From Treponema sp. (GTDB lineage Bacteria; Spirochaetota; Spirochaetia; Treponematales; Treponemataceae), in assembly GCA_017645785.1 (NCBI GenBank), contig JAGCNW010000030.1, positions 277,045 to 341,044 on the forward strand: a DNA stretch of 64,000 nt. Direction: 5' to 3'. Each line of letters opens with the position of its first letter. The stretch's first letter is position 1. Shown here piece after piece: positions 8,034 through 15,961 of this stretch. Under the pieces are notes generated by a model, which saw only the letters and a list, made by a program, of their open reading frames with translations, did not search any database and was not told the DNA's origin. The position numbers and the translations under genes were made by a program.

Positions 8034-9475
8034 TGTCCTTAAACAAAACAGTTCACTTTGAAACTCTAGGCTGCCGCTTGAACCAAATAGAAACGGAAGG
8101 GGCGGCCGAATTTTTTTACCGGCGCGGTTGGACCGTGCAAATGAAAGCCGCCGCCGCGCGCGACGCGGAAGATTCCGCCGTAAGCCTTTGCGTCCTTAAC
8201 ACTTGCGCCGTTACCGGAAAGGCCGAGCAAAAGGCGCGCCGAACAATTAACCTCTTGCTGAAAAAATTTCCGGCCGCGGCGCTGATCGTGACCGGCTGCT
8301 ACGCCCAGCTTTCGCCTGGGCAAATCGCTGCGATGGACAAGCGCGTCGTCGTCCTTCCCGGAAAGGCAAAGTCCGCCTTGTCGCGCGTCCCGGATTTGCT
8401 GGAACAGCAAGCCTTTGAGCAAGCGCAACTTCTGGCCGCGGCCTTGCGGGAACGTCTGCAAGACCAAGACACGGCGCAAGACAAAAACTCCGTCGCCGTC
8501 GACCCATTTGTTTTGCTTCCAAAAACTTTTTTCGCGCACTCTCGTTCCTCGATAAAAATCCAAGACGGATGCGACAATTGCTGCAGCTTTTGCGCGATTC
8601 ACATTGCCCGCGGAAAAAGCGTTTCGATTCCCGCCGACTTGGCGCTGGAACGGGTTCTGGCCTTGGAAGAGGCGGGCCAAAGCGAAGTCGTTCTTACAGG
8701 AGTCAACATCGGCCAGTACAAGGGGGTATGGCAGGGCGGAACGATTGGAATCGCGGATCTTTTGCAGCTTCTTTTGGAACGGACGAAGAAAATCGCGATC
8801 CGTTTTTCAAGCGTTTATCCAGAAACGGTCACTGAGCGCTTTGCCGAGGTTGTTAAAGACCCGCGCGTACGTCCGCACTTTCATATTTCGGTGCAAAGCG
8901 GAAGCGACGCGATCCTTAAGCGGATGAACCGCCGTTACACGCGCCAAACCGTTATCCAAGCCTGCGGCCGCCTTAAAGAGTCCAAGCAAAATCCCTTCCT
9001 TGCCTGCGACATTATTACAGGCTTTCCCGGCGAGACTGACGGCGACTTTGCGCAAACCATTTCTTTGCTAAAAGAGGCCGGCTTTGTAAACGCCCACGCC
9101 TTTCCGTATTCGCCCCGCCCAGGAACGGCGGCCGCCAGCTTTGCGCCAAAAATCCCGGAGCGAGTGAAAGACCAGCGGGTGGCGGCCCTAAACGAGTATT
9201 CGGCGGCGGCAAAAATCGCCTACATAAACAGCTTTGCGCAAACTGTTCGCCCGGCCGTCGCCGAAAGCGTCCACGGTTCCGCCGCGGCAAAAGTTCCTCA
9301 AGGAAAAAGACTTGTCCGCGCCGTCACCGACAACTTCATCCACTGCGAAATATTGGTTGACCAAGCCGCCGCCGCCCCCCAAGACGGCCAACCGGTTATG
9401 CTCAAAATCCTTTCCGCCAACGAAGCCGCCATAAGGGCGGGGCAGGAATGGGAAGCCCTCGCCGAACTTGCATAA
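8033..9475 (+). CDS. mtaB: tRNA t6A37 methylthiotransferase MtaB
   Basis: A 480-residue radical-SAM enzyme that adds a methylthio group to t6A37 in ANN-decoding tRNAs. The N-terminal MTTase domain opens with FETLGCRLNQIETEG and has the further cluster cysteines in NTCAVTG and TGCYAQ. The radical-SAM cysteines are Cys180, Cys184 and Cys187 in GCDNCCSFC. Other family signatures are VLTGVNIGQY, SVQSGSD and the TGFPGET loop. The C-terminal TRAM-like region is weakly conserved. Length is slightly above the usual 430-450 because of an insertion around residues 120-165. Confidence 0.93.
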   Translation: MSLNKTVHFETLGCRLNQIETEGAAEFFYRRGWTVQMKAAAARDAEDSAVSLCVLNTCAVTGKAEQKARRTINLLLKKFPAAALIVTGCYAQLSPGQIAAMDKRVVVLPGKAKSALSRVPDLLEQQAFEQAQLLAAALRERLQDQDTAQDKNSVAVDPFVLLPKTFFAHSRSSIKIQDGCDNCCSFCAIHIARGKSVSIPADLALERVLALEEAGQSEVVLTGVNIGQYKGVWQGGTIGIADLLQLLLERTKKIAIRFSSVYPETVTERFAEVVKDPRVRPHFHISVQSGSDAILKRMNRRYTRQTVIQACGRLKESKQNPFLACDIITGFPGETDGDFAQTISLLKEAGFVNAHAFPYSPRPGTAAASFAPKIPERVKDQRVAALNEYSAAAKIAYINSFAQTVRPAVAESVHGSAAAKVPQGKRLVRAVTDNFIHCEILVDQAAAAPQDGQPVMLKILSANEAAIRAGQEWEALAELA

Positions 9476-9490
9476 AAACGCGATAAGGGC

Positions 9491-9518
9491 TTGACACGTT
9501 TTGCCAAAATATGATAAT
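9491..9518 (+). promoter_or_regulatory. Promoter of tRNA-Lys
   Basis: TTGACA (9491-9496), 16 bases, GATAAT (9513-9518), about 25 bases before the mature tRNA 5' end. Confidence 0.8.
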
Positions 9519-9543
9519 ATCAATATACACTTTTTTAGTGTTT

Positions 9544-9616
9544 GGGCTATTAGCTCAGCAGGTAGAGCAACGCCCTTTTAAGGCGTGGGTCACTGGTTCG
9601 AATCCAGTATAGCTCA
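9544..9616 (+). tRNA. tRNA-Lys (anticodon TTT)
   Basis: A 73-base cloverleaf. The acceptor stem is GGGCTAT with ATAGCTC plus discriminator A. The D arm is GCTC/GAGC. The anticodon stem ACGCC/GGCGT encloses loop CTTTTAA (anticodon TTT). The T arm ACTGG/CCAGT has the TTCGAAT loop. CCA is not encoded. Confidence 0.97.
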
Positions 9617-9618
9617 AG

Positions 9619-9648
9619 AGGTCTTCCTAAACGGAAGGCCTTTTTTTT
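9619..9648 (+). terminator. Terminator after tRNA-Lys
   Basis: GGTCTTCC pairs with GGAAGGCC (one G-U pair) across a short loop, followed by eight T. It begins right after the tRNA. Confidence 0.88.
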
Positions 9649-9717
9649 GTCCCTATGCTAAAACTATGCCGCGCTTGCGCGAAATCCGCTCGGAACAACG
9701 ATTTTTGTTTTTCCATA

Positions 9718-9744
9718 TAAAGAACGAGCGGCAAATTCCGATAA
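9718..9744 (+). promoter_or_regulatory. Sigma-28 (FliA-type) promoter of the flagellar rod operon
   Basis: TAAAGAAC, 11 bases, TCCGATAA. This is a near match to the enterobacterial FliA consensus TAAAGTTT-N11-GCCGATAA, with 7 of 8 bases in the -10 box. It ends 35 bases before the flgF start and no good sigma-70 box competes with it. The ribosome site AGAGGA lies at about 9766-9772. Confidence 0.75.
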
Positions 9745-9779
9745 AAAAGTAATAGAAAACTTTTTTAGAGGATGTCAAA

Positions 9780-10577
9780 ATGATTCGTGGATGGTACACA
9801 GGAGCTAGCGGAATGGTCGCCCAGCAGAACAGGCTGGACGCAATCTCTAACAATTTGGCCAACGTCGATACGGCCGGCTTTAAGCGGGACGTAACTGTTT
9901 CCAAGTCTTTTAGCGAGCTTTTGTTGCGTCGGGAAGATTTTGACGGCGTTTATAAAATTCCCGAAGGATCGGCTGACGCCGCTCCCATCATCGGAAAATT
10001 GGGCCTTGGCGTTGAGACCAACGAAAACTACACGGACTTTGCCGAAGGTTCCCTCAAAAACACAGACCAAGCCACAGACTTTGCCTTGCACGGCAAAGGT
10101 TTTTTTGTAATTCAGACTCCCGTAGGAAACCGCTACACCCGAAACGGAAACTTTTACATCGGAAAAGAAGGCATCCTTGAGACTAAGGACGGCTACCCGG
10201 TTTTGGGAGAGAACGGAATCATCCGCCTTGAGGACGACAAGTTCAAGGTAAACGAAGACGGAATGATCGTCACAAAGGACAACCAAGTTGTCGACCGCTT
10301 TTTGGCCGTTCGCTTTGACAACGAGCGCTACCTCAAGAAGGCTGGAAACTCTTTCTATATGGAAAACGACATTTCCGGTTCCGCCCATATCGCCGAAGGC
10401 GAGGAGCGCCCCCAGTTCATCCAGAACTTTGTGGAAAGCTCAAACGTCAACGTCGTAAACGAAATGGTCAGAATGATCGAAGTCAACCGCGCCTACGAGG
10501 CCAACCAAAAGACAATCCAGAGCGAAGACCAAATGATGTCAACCTTGTGGAACCGTGTCGCGGCTCGCGCTCGCTAA
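9780..10577 (+). CDS. flgF: Flagellar basal-body rod protein FlgF (FlgG-like paralogue)
   Basis: 265 residues. The flg_bb_rod N-terminus (SGMVAQQNRLDAISNNLANV) is followed by a central hypervariable domain and the C-terminal FlgG/FlgE helix (VNVVNEMVRMIEVNRAYEANQK). It is exported by the flagellar type III system and forms part of the periplasmic rod, as in the T. pallidum pair of rod genes. It is first of three flagellar genes. The alternative name FlhO would describe the same family. Confidence 0.9.
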   Translation: MIRGWYTGASGMVAQQNRLDAISNNLANVDTAGFKRDVTVSKSFSELLLRREDFDGVYKIPEGSADAAPIIGKLGLGVETNENYTDFAEGSLKNTDQATDFALHGKGFFVIQTPVGNRYTRNGNFYIGKEGILETKDGYPVLGENGIIRLEDDKFKVNEDGMIVTKDNQVVDRFLAVRFDNERYLKKAGNSFYMENDISGSAHIAEGEERPQFIQNFVESSNVNVVNEMVRMIEVNRAYEANQKTIQSEDQMMSTLWNRVAARAR

Positions 10578-10606
10578 TTTTAGAAAGGAAGGATAGGAGA
10601 TAAATT

Positions 10607-11401
10607 ATGGTAAGAAGTTTGTGGACAGCCGCTACAGGAATGAACGGACAGCAGGCGAACATCGACGCGATTTCGCACAACCTTTCCAACGTGAACACGA
10701 CCGGCTACAAGCAGCAGCGCGCCGAGTTCGAGGACTTGATTTACCAGAACCTCAAGTTGTCTGGCACTCCGGCGACTGAAGACACAGTCACTCCAGTAGG
10801 AATCCAACAGGGCGCCGGCGTTAAGCTTGCCGCAACTCAAAGAATATTCAGCCAGGGCTCTTTGCAGGCCACAGGCGTTGACACTGATGTCGCCATTGTC
10901 GGAGACGGTTTTTTGCGCGTTCAGCAGTACGACGGCTCTTACGCTTACACTCGCGACGGAGCGTTGAAAGTTGATATGACCGGCCAGCTTGTTACAAGCG
11001 AAGGCCTCCGCGTTCAGCCCGAAATCATTTTGCCCGAAGGCTTTGACGTTCACACTTTGACAATCAGCGACACAGGCCGCGTTACCGTAAAGGTAAACGG
11101 TGAGACAACTCCGACAGAAGTCGGTCAGATTGAGCTTTACCGCTTTCCCAACGAGGGCGGCCTCAAGGCTTTGGGCGACAGCTTGTACAAAGTGACAAAC
11201 GCTTCGGGAGACCCAATCGCCAACCGCCCGGGCATTGACGGAATGGGAATCATTAAGCATAAGTTCTTGGAAATGTCAAACGTCAGCGTGGTTAATGAAA
11301 TGGTTCAGATGATCGTCGCCCAGCGCGCCTACGAGTTCAACTCAAAGGCAGTCCAGACAAGCGACAGCATGCTTAGCACAGCCGCTAACTTGAAGAGGTA
11401 A
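10607..11401 (+). CDS. flgG: Flagellar distal rod protein FlgG
   Basis: 264 residues, the normal FlgG length. The N-terminus MVRSLWTAATGMNGQQANID and the C-terminus (SNVSVVNEMVQMIVAQRAYE) match the family very closely. The central D1/D2 region contains TRDGALKVDMTGQLV. It forms the distal rod of the periplasmic flagellum. The ribosome site AGGAGA is 8 bases before the ATG. It is 29 bases after flgF and 3 bases before the FlgJ-like gene. Confidence 0.95.
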   Translation: MVRSLWTAATGMNGQQANIDAISHNLSNVNTTGYKQQRAEFEDLIYQNLKLSGTPATEDTVTPVGIQQGAGVKLAATQRIFSQGSLQATGVDTDVAIVGDGFLRVQQYDGSYAYTRDGALKVDMTGQLVTSEGLRVQPEIILPEGFDVHTLTISDTGRVTVKVNGETTPTEVGQIELYRFPNEGGLKALGDSLYKVTNASGDPIANRPGIDGMGIIKHKFLEMSNVSVVNEMVQMIVAQRAYEFNSKAVQTSDSMLSTAANLKR

Positions 11402-11404
11402 TAA

Positions 11405-11935
11405 ATGACGGGAATAGACAAGATCGGAACGATGACTCAAAGCAACGCTGTGATTCAAAACGCGCTGCATAAAAACCAGTCAAACAAGTTCGCGAATCTG
11501 TTAAAGGCCGCGCAAGAAAAGCAGGCCGCGCCTTCTGGGCTTTCGAACAATCCCGACTATTCCCACATTTCTTCCGAGCAAGTGATTCCGGAAGGCAGAT
11601 TGAACGGCGACTTTAAGACCGGCTTTGACAAAACGTTCACTAGCGCCGCCGACAAAAAAGCCGCGCCACAAGGAGCGGCCGCCAACGGAAGCCTTCGCCC
11701 CTCCGACAAAAAAATAGACAAAACCTCAAAGCTCTACGAAAAGTCTATGGAGCTTGAATCCTTCTTTGTAAAGATGATGGTCGATTCAATGAGAAAGACC
11801 GTCCATTCCGCCACAAACGATTCATTCGCCAAGTCAATGTACCAAGACATGCTCTACGACGAGTACACGACTAGCCTGACAAAGACCGCGGGCTTTGGCC
11901 TTGCCGACCAAATCTACTTGGAATTGGCGCGATAA
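11405..11935 (+). CDS. flgJ: Rod-binding protein (FlgJ N-terminal domain only)
   Basis: 176 residues. The C-terminal half carries the rod-binding FlgJ_N motif (MELESFFVKMMVDSMRKTV followed by an MLYDEY and GFGLADQIY block). The first 100 residues are low complexity and rich in Lys, Asn and Ser. The muramidase domain found in enterobacterial FlgJ is absent, as is usual in spirochaetes. It acts as a rod cap or assembly factor in the periplasm and is the last gene of the flagellar operon. Confidence 0.88.
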   Translation: MTGIDKIGTMTQSNAVIQNALHKNQSNKFANLLKAAQEKQAAPSGLSNNPDYSHISSEQVIPEGRLNGDFKTGFDKTFTSAADKKAAPQGAAANGSLRPSDKKIDKTSKLYEKSMELESFFVKMMVDSMRKTVHSATNDSFAKSMYQDMLYDEYTTSLTKTAGFGLADQIYLELAR

Positions 11936-11945
11936 AGTATGGAAG

Positions 11946-11971
11946 AGCGGCCCGGCAGCCGCTTTTTTTTT
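11946..11971 (+). terminator. Terminator of the flagellar rod operon
   Basis: AGCGGC pairs with GCCGCT over a 6-base loop and is followed by a run of T (to 11971). It starts 10 bases after the flgJ stop. Confidence 0.85.
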
Positions 11972-11974
11972 CAC

Positions 11975-12003
11975 TTGAAAAGTTGTCCTGTAAGTGATAG
12001 TAT
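11975..12003 (+). promoter_or_regulatory. Promoter of murC, near-leaderless
   Basis: TTGAAA (11975-11980), 17 bases, TAGTAT (11998-12003). The murC ATG follows after 6 bases. A TATAAA at 12001-12006 is an alternative -10 box with poorer spacing. Confidence 0.6.
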
Positions 12004-12009
12004 AAAGTT

Positions 12010-13536
12010 ATGGGGAAAATTTCACTTCCAGAAGACTTTCATAACTATCGCGTTCATTTTGTTGGAATAAAGGGCACCGGAATGGCGGCCCTTGTCGAGA
12101 TTTTTTTTAGCGCCGGAGCCGTGATTACAGGAAGCGACGTGGCCGAGCGCTTTTACACCGACGACATTCTTGACGCGCTGGGAATCAAGGCGCTTTCTTT
12201 TTCCGAATCAAACGTAACAAAAGGCATAAACTTGGTCGTCTACTCAAGCGCCTACAAGCTGGACCAAAACCCGGACTTGATTGCCGCGCAAAAGCTTGGC
12301 GTTCCTTGCGCCTTGTACACCGAGGCCTTGGGAGCGTATTCCGAGCGGGCCTTTAGCGCGGGCGTTTGCGGCGTTCACGGAAAGACCAGCACTACTGGCC
12401 TTGCGGGAACGATTTTGTCCGAGCTTGACCTTAACGCGCAAGTCTTGGCCGGAAGCGTTATCAATTCCTTCGGCAAAAAATGCGTCTACACGTCGCCGGC
12501 GGAGCGTTCGCAAGGCCAGGATGCGGCATCCAAAAAATTCTTCGTGGCCGAGACTTGCGAGTACCAACGGCACTTTATGGCCTTTTGTCCGCGCGTCATT
12601 TTGCTGACCAGCGTCGAAAGCGACCACCAAGACTATTATCCGACATTCGCCGACATACAGGCCGCCTTTGTCGATTACATTTGCAAGCTGCCCCAGGGCG
12701 GAACGTTGGTCTATTGCGCTGACGACGCTGGCGCTGTTGAGACCGTTCAGATTGCGACGAAAAAGCGGCCGGACATAACTCTCGTTCCTTACGGAACAAA
12801 GGCGGCCGGCCCCTGGCGCTTGGAATACCGTTCCGTCAAAGACCAAAAGAACAATTTTTGGACGGAGTTTTTGGGCGAGGCCTTTTTGCGCGTTCCCGGA
12901 AAGCACGAGGTTTTGGACGCATGCGGAGCGGCGGCCTTGTGTTCCTGCCTTTTGCGCGAGGTCGGAAAGAACCCCAGCGACTATATAGAACAAATAAAGC
13001 GCGGCCTTGAAAAATTTTCTGGCGGAAAAAGGCGCAGCGAAGTCACGGGACATGCGAAAAATTCTTTTGGCGACGACATAGTTTTTGTCGACGATTACGG
13101 CCACCATCCGACGGCAGTCAAGACTACGCTCGCGGGCTTTAGGGACTTTTACAGCGGAAAGAAAATCATCGTTGACTTTATGAGCCACACATACTCGCGC
13201 ACGCAGGCTTTGCTAAAAGAGTTCGCGGCGTCTTTTGGCAGCGCCGACACGGTTATCTTGAACAAGATTTATTCAAGCGCCCGCGAAAATCCCGCGGACT
13301 TTTCGATTACGGGAAAGACGCTGGCCGACGAGGCGGCCAAGTTCCACAAGGACGTTCACTACAAAGAAGAATTTGACGATGCCGCCGCTTTTGGCGCGGA
13401 GATTCTGTCCAAGAAAGCGGGCGCGGAATATCCCAACGGCTACTTGTTCGTAACGATGGGGGCGGGCGACAACTGGAAGGTTGCAAAAAAAATTATGGAA
13501 GCCGGCGGCCTTGCGATTGAAGGAGCGGAAAAATGA
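12010..13536 (+). CDS. murC: UDP-N-acetylmuramate--L-alanine ligase
   Basis: A 508-residue cytoplasmic Mur ligase that adds L-Ala to UDP-MurNAc in peptidoglycan synthesis. The N-terminal Rossmann domain has HFVGIKGTGMAALVEIF, the ATP loop is GVHGKTSTTG (about residues 122-131), and the C-terminal domain has FVDDYGHHPTAVKTTL. The VDDYGHHP motif and full length fit MurC; Mpl (a recycling ligase) is the main alternative. The stop overlaps the yicC start (ATGA). No ribosome site is visible, consistent with a leaderless transcript. Confidence 0.88.
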   Translation: MGKISLPEDFHNYRVHFVGIKGTGMAALVEIFFSAGAVITGSDVAERFYTDDILDALGIKALSFSESNVTKGINLVVYSSAYKLDQNPDLIAAQKLGVPCALYTEALGAYSERAFSAGVCGVHGKTSTTGLAGTILSELDLNAQVLAGSVINSFGKKCVYTSPAERSQGQDAASKKFFVAETCEYQRHFMAFCPRVILLTSVESDHQDYYPTFADIQAAFVDYICKLPQGGTLVYCADDAGAVETVQIATKKRPDITLVPYGTKAAGPWRLEYRSVKDQKNNFWTEFLGEAFLRVPGKHEVLDACGAAALCSCLLREVGKNPSDYIEQIKRGLEKFSGGKRRSEVTGHAKNSFGDDIVFVDDYGHHPTAVKTTLAGFRDFYSGKKIIVDFMSHTYSRTQALLKEFAASFGSADTVILNKIYSSARENPADFSITGKTLADEAAKFHKDVHYKEEFDDAAAFGAEILSKKAGAEYPNGYLFVTMGAGDNWKVAKKIMEAGGLAIEGAEK

Positions 13537-14414
13537 ACAGCATGACAGGCTACGCCTACAAGGAAGACATTGTAGGAACGGCGCAAATCAGCGTGGAAAT
13601 CAAAAGCGTCAACAACCGCTTTTTGGACTTGAGCGTTTCGCTTCCGTCTTTTTTAAATCCGATCGAGCAAAAAATAAGAAAGACCGTCTCCGAAAAAATC
13701 GCGCGCGGAAAAGTTGACCTTGCGATAAGAGTTCGAGAAAACCAATCCAATTCAAAAGTCACCGCAGATTTGGGAGCGGCCAAGGCTTACTACGACGCGA
13801 TAAAAAGCGTGGCCGCCTCTTTGGGAGCGGAAAACTTTTCTGGCGGCGGCGCGATTCCCCTTTCGCTTGTGACTAGCCAAGAGGGCGTTCTAAGCCTTTC
13901 GCGCGATGTTGACGCGGACGAATATTGGAATAAAATTCAGCCGACCTTTGACGCCGCCGTCGAAACCTTTTTGGCAGACCGCGCGCGCGAAGGAAAAAAC
14001 TTAAAGGCCGACTTGCTCAAAAAACTTGACGTTCTTGACCAATGCGCCGCCTTCTTCGCGCAATGGCAGCCGCAAATGGAAGGAAAGTTTAAGGAACAGA
14101 TTCTGTCTCGCTTTGAGGAACTGCTCGGCGACAAGGTTGACCAAAACCGCGTGATGGCGGAAGTCGCCGCGCTTATGGTAAAGTACACGATCAACGAAGA
14201 GATTGTCCGCTTGCAAAGCCATTTAAAGGCGATGCGAAAAGAGATGGAAGAAAATCCCGCTCCCGGAAAGCGCTTGGACTTTATTTGCCAAGAGGCAAAT
14301 CGCGAGATCAATACGATCGGAAGCAAAAACCAATTCATCGAAGTTGGACAAAAAGTTATTGACGCAAAGGACGCTCTCGAAAACATTCGCGAGCAGAGCA
14401 AGAACGTTGAGTAA
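13533..14414 (+). CDS. yicC: YicC/YloC-family endoribonuclease
   Basis: 293 residues, the normal length. It opens with the signature MNSMTGYAYKE and has the N-terminal block ISVEIKSVNNRFLDLSVSLP. The C-terminal DUF1732 region has RLDFICQEANREINTIGSK. E. coli YicC is a hexameric RNase acting on small RNAs and is membrane-independent. It is translationally coupled to murC and followed by a palindromic element and cmk. Confidence 0.92.
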   Translation: MNSMTGYAYKEDIVGTAQISVEIKSVNNRFLDLSVSLPSFLNPIEQKIRKTVSEKIARGKVDLAIRVRENQSNSKVTADLGAAKAYYDAIKSVAASLGAENFSGGGAIPLSLVTSQEGVLSLSRDVDADEYWNKIQPTFDAAVETFLADRAREGKNLKADLLKKLDVLDQCAAFFAQWQPQMEGKFKEQILSRFEELLGDKVDQNRVMAEVAALMVKYTINEEIVRLQSHLKAMRKEMEENPAPGKRLDFICQEANREINTIGSKNQFIEVGQKVIDAKDALENIREQSKNVE

Positions 14415-14426
14415 AATGTTGGAGAA

Positions 14427-14493
14427 AAGATGTCCGGGGCAAGCCCGAACATGACACAGCGTGTCATTCCCGCGCTTGGCGCGGGAATCTTTT
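14427..14493. repeat. Dispersed palindromic element, copy 2
   Basis: Contains TGTCCGGGGCAAGCCCGAACA followed by TGTCATTCCCGCGC and GCGCGGGAATC. It sits between yicC and cmk; its last bases lie about 15 before the cmk start, leaving only the AAGGAGG ribosome site in between. Confidence 0.8.
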
Positions 14494-14507
14494 GTGAAGG
14501 AGGAAAT

Positions 14508-15074
14508 ATGGACGCATGGAAAATTAAGAATGGACGCGAACTTAGAATCGCGATTAGCGGAAAGAGCGGCTGCGGAAACACGACAGTAAGCGGCCTCTTG
14601 GCAAAGACGCTCGGAATAAAACTTATAAACTTTACCTTTAGGCAATTGGCCGAAGAAAAGGGCATGACGCTTGCCCAAGTCATCGAAGCGGCCAAGACAG
14701 ACGACTCCTACGACAAGACAGTTGACACCCGTCAGGTTGAGCTTGCCAAAAAAGAATCCTGCGTTCTTGGAAGCCGCCTGGCCATTTGGATGCTCAAAGA
14801 GGCCGATGTAAAAATTTATTTGCTTGCAAGCGACGAGCTTCGCGCAAAAAGAATACTAAACCGCGAGGGCGGCGACTTGGCCGAGATCACGGCCTTTACA
14901 AAAATGCGCGACGGCGAGGACACAAGGCGCTACAAGGCGCTTTACGGCATTGACAACAACGACTACCAAAACACGGCGAACCTTGTCGTTGACACCGCGG
15001 TCAACGTTCCCGAACAAATTGTAGAAAACATTTTGATTGAGCTTGAAAAGCGCGGCTTTGTCGAGCGCGCGTAG
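14508..15074 (+). CDS. cmk: Cytidylate kinase-like P-loop kinase with Asn in place of the Walker A Lys
   Basis: A 188-residue protein of the Cytidylate_kin2 type, expected to phosphorylate CMP/dCMP. The P-loop reads GKSGCGNTT (residues 18-26): the usual GK[ST] lysine is Asn24, while Lys19 sits at the start of the loop. I start at ATG 14508 because AAGGAGG is 5 bases upstream; a longer frame from 14430 would be read out of the palindromic element. Other conserved parts are the GSRLAIWML and DTRRYKALYGIDNNDY regions. The operon position after yicC resembles other treponemes as I recall them. Confidence 0.82.
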   Translation: MDAWKIKNGRELRIAISGKSGCGNTTVSGLLAKTLGIKLINFTFRQLAEEKGMTLAQVIEAAKTDDSYDKTVDTRQVELAKKESCVLGSRLAIWMLKEADVKIYLLASDELRAKRILNREGGDLAEITAFTKMRDGEDTRRYKALYGIDNNDYQNTANLVVDTAVNVPEQIVENILIELEKRGFVERA

Positions 15075-15086
15075 GGAGCGATTGTC

Positions 15087-15797
15087 ATGACAAAAAAAAA
15101 GATTTTGCAATTCGCAGCGATATTTCTTATCGGTCTTGCGCTTTTTGCCGCGGGAAAATATTCCAAGGCCGCCAAAAGGAAAGCGCTTTCCGAAAGCTTT
15201 GTGTGGAACGGGGAGCCTTACGACATTGGCGGCGTCAATTCCTTTGACGCAAGGTTCGCGCGGCCTTACAGCAAAAAGCTTTCTAAGTTGGGAACGCTTG
15301 TCGTTGTTCTTGTGATGGGCGCTGAGCTTTGCGTTGTTGGAGCCCTTTCGATCTTTCCTGCAAAAGACAAAAAGAAGGCCGTCAAAGGGCTTTTTTTTGA
15401 CGCCTTTGTTTTTGTAAATTGCTGGCTTTGGGGGAACGGCGTTTTTCAATTGTTAAAAACGATTGCCGGAAGGGTAAGGCCTTACATGTATTTTGACAAT
15501 CCCAAAAAGCATGCAGTCAAAAGCGGCGACTTTTGCCGTTCTTGGCCTAGCGGACACTGCAGCCGCGCCTTTATCGTCTTTGGCTTTTTCTTTTGCTGGT
15601 TCTTGTTCCGCAAAAAGGATTCAAAGATGAGAATCCCCGCGATTTGCGCCGCCTTTTTGCTTTCTGTCCTTGTAATGTTTTTGAGAGTTCATAGCGGAAA
15701 TCATTTTGTCACCGACAGCCTTTGCGGCGCGGCGATAGGATTTTTGGTCAGCGGCGCGGTTTTCCTTGTCTGCGAAAAAGTGAAGAACAAAGAGTAG
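15087..15797 (+). CDS. PAP2-family membrane phosphatase
   Basis: 236 residues with about five transmembrane segments. It contains all three type 2 phosphatidate phosphatase motifs: KTIAGRVRP, WPSGHCSRA (catalytic His) and RVHSGNHFVTDSLCG. Likely substrates are undecaprenyl pyrophosphate or phosphatidic acid at the outer face of the inner membrane; the sequence does not decide. It follows cmk after 12 bases. A two-way hairpin ends the transcript against the convergent tRNA-Leu. Confidence 0.9.
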   Translation: MTKKKILQFAAIFLIGLALFAAGKYSKAAKRKALSESFVWNGEPYDIGGVNSFDARFARPYSKKLSKLGTLVVVLVMGAELCVVGALSIFPAKDKKKAVKGLFFDAFVFVNCWLWGNGVFQLLKTIAGRVRPYMYFDNPKKHAVKSGDFCRSWPSGHCSRAFIVFGFFFCWFLFRKKDSKMRIPAICAAFLLSVLVMFLRVHSGNHFVTDSLCGAAIGFLVSGAVFLVCEKVKNKE

Positions 15798-15800
15798 AAA

Positions 15801-15825
15801 AAAAGCGCAGGGATTCCTGCGCTTT
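15801..15825 (-). terminator. Bidirectional terminator between the PAP2 gene and tRNA-Leu
   Basis: AAAGCGCAGG and CCTGCGCTTT form a 10-bp stem with a 4-base loop. The minus strand continues into a run of seven T (complement of 15797-15804), so it mainly ends the tRNA transcript. On the plus strand it follows the PAP2 stop directly. Confidence 0.85.
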
Positions 15826-15826
15826 A

Positions 15827-15910
15827 TACCCGGAGAGAGACTTGAACTCTCATAGAATTGCTTCCACTAGGACCTGAACCTAGCGCGTCTACCAATTTCG
15901 CCATCCGGGC
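15827..15910 (-). tRNA. tRNA-Leu (anticodon CAG)
   Basis: An 84-base class II tRNA. The acceptor is GCCCGGA with TCCGGGT (a terminal G-U) and discriminator A. The anticodon stem CTAGG/CCTAG holds loop TTCAGGT. It has a long variable arm and the T loop TTCAAGT. CCA is not encoded. Confidence 0.96.
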
Positions 15911-15920
15911 GAGTTTTTAT

Positions 15921-15949
15921 ATAGTATTTTTTTTGCGGAGTTTGGTCAA
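15921..15949 (-). promoter_or_regulatory. Promoter of tRNA-Leu
   Basis: On the minus strand TTGACC, 17 bases, TACTAT; the -10 box ends 10 bases before the mature 5' end. It lies immediately upstream of the divergent MATE gene. Confidence 0.82.
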
Positions 15950-15961
15950 GGGGGGCCGCTT

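Noticed and set aside
12244..13188. A 314-codon open frame antisense to murC
   Set aside because: It is a shadow of murC; composition is Arg/Ala/Val-rich with no domain, and no promoter or ribosome site is present.
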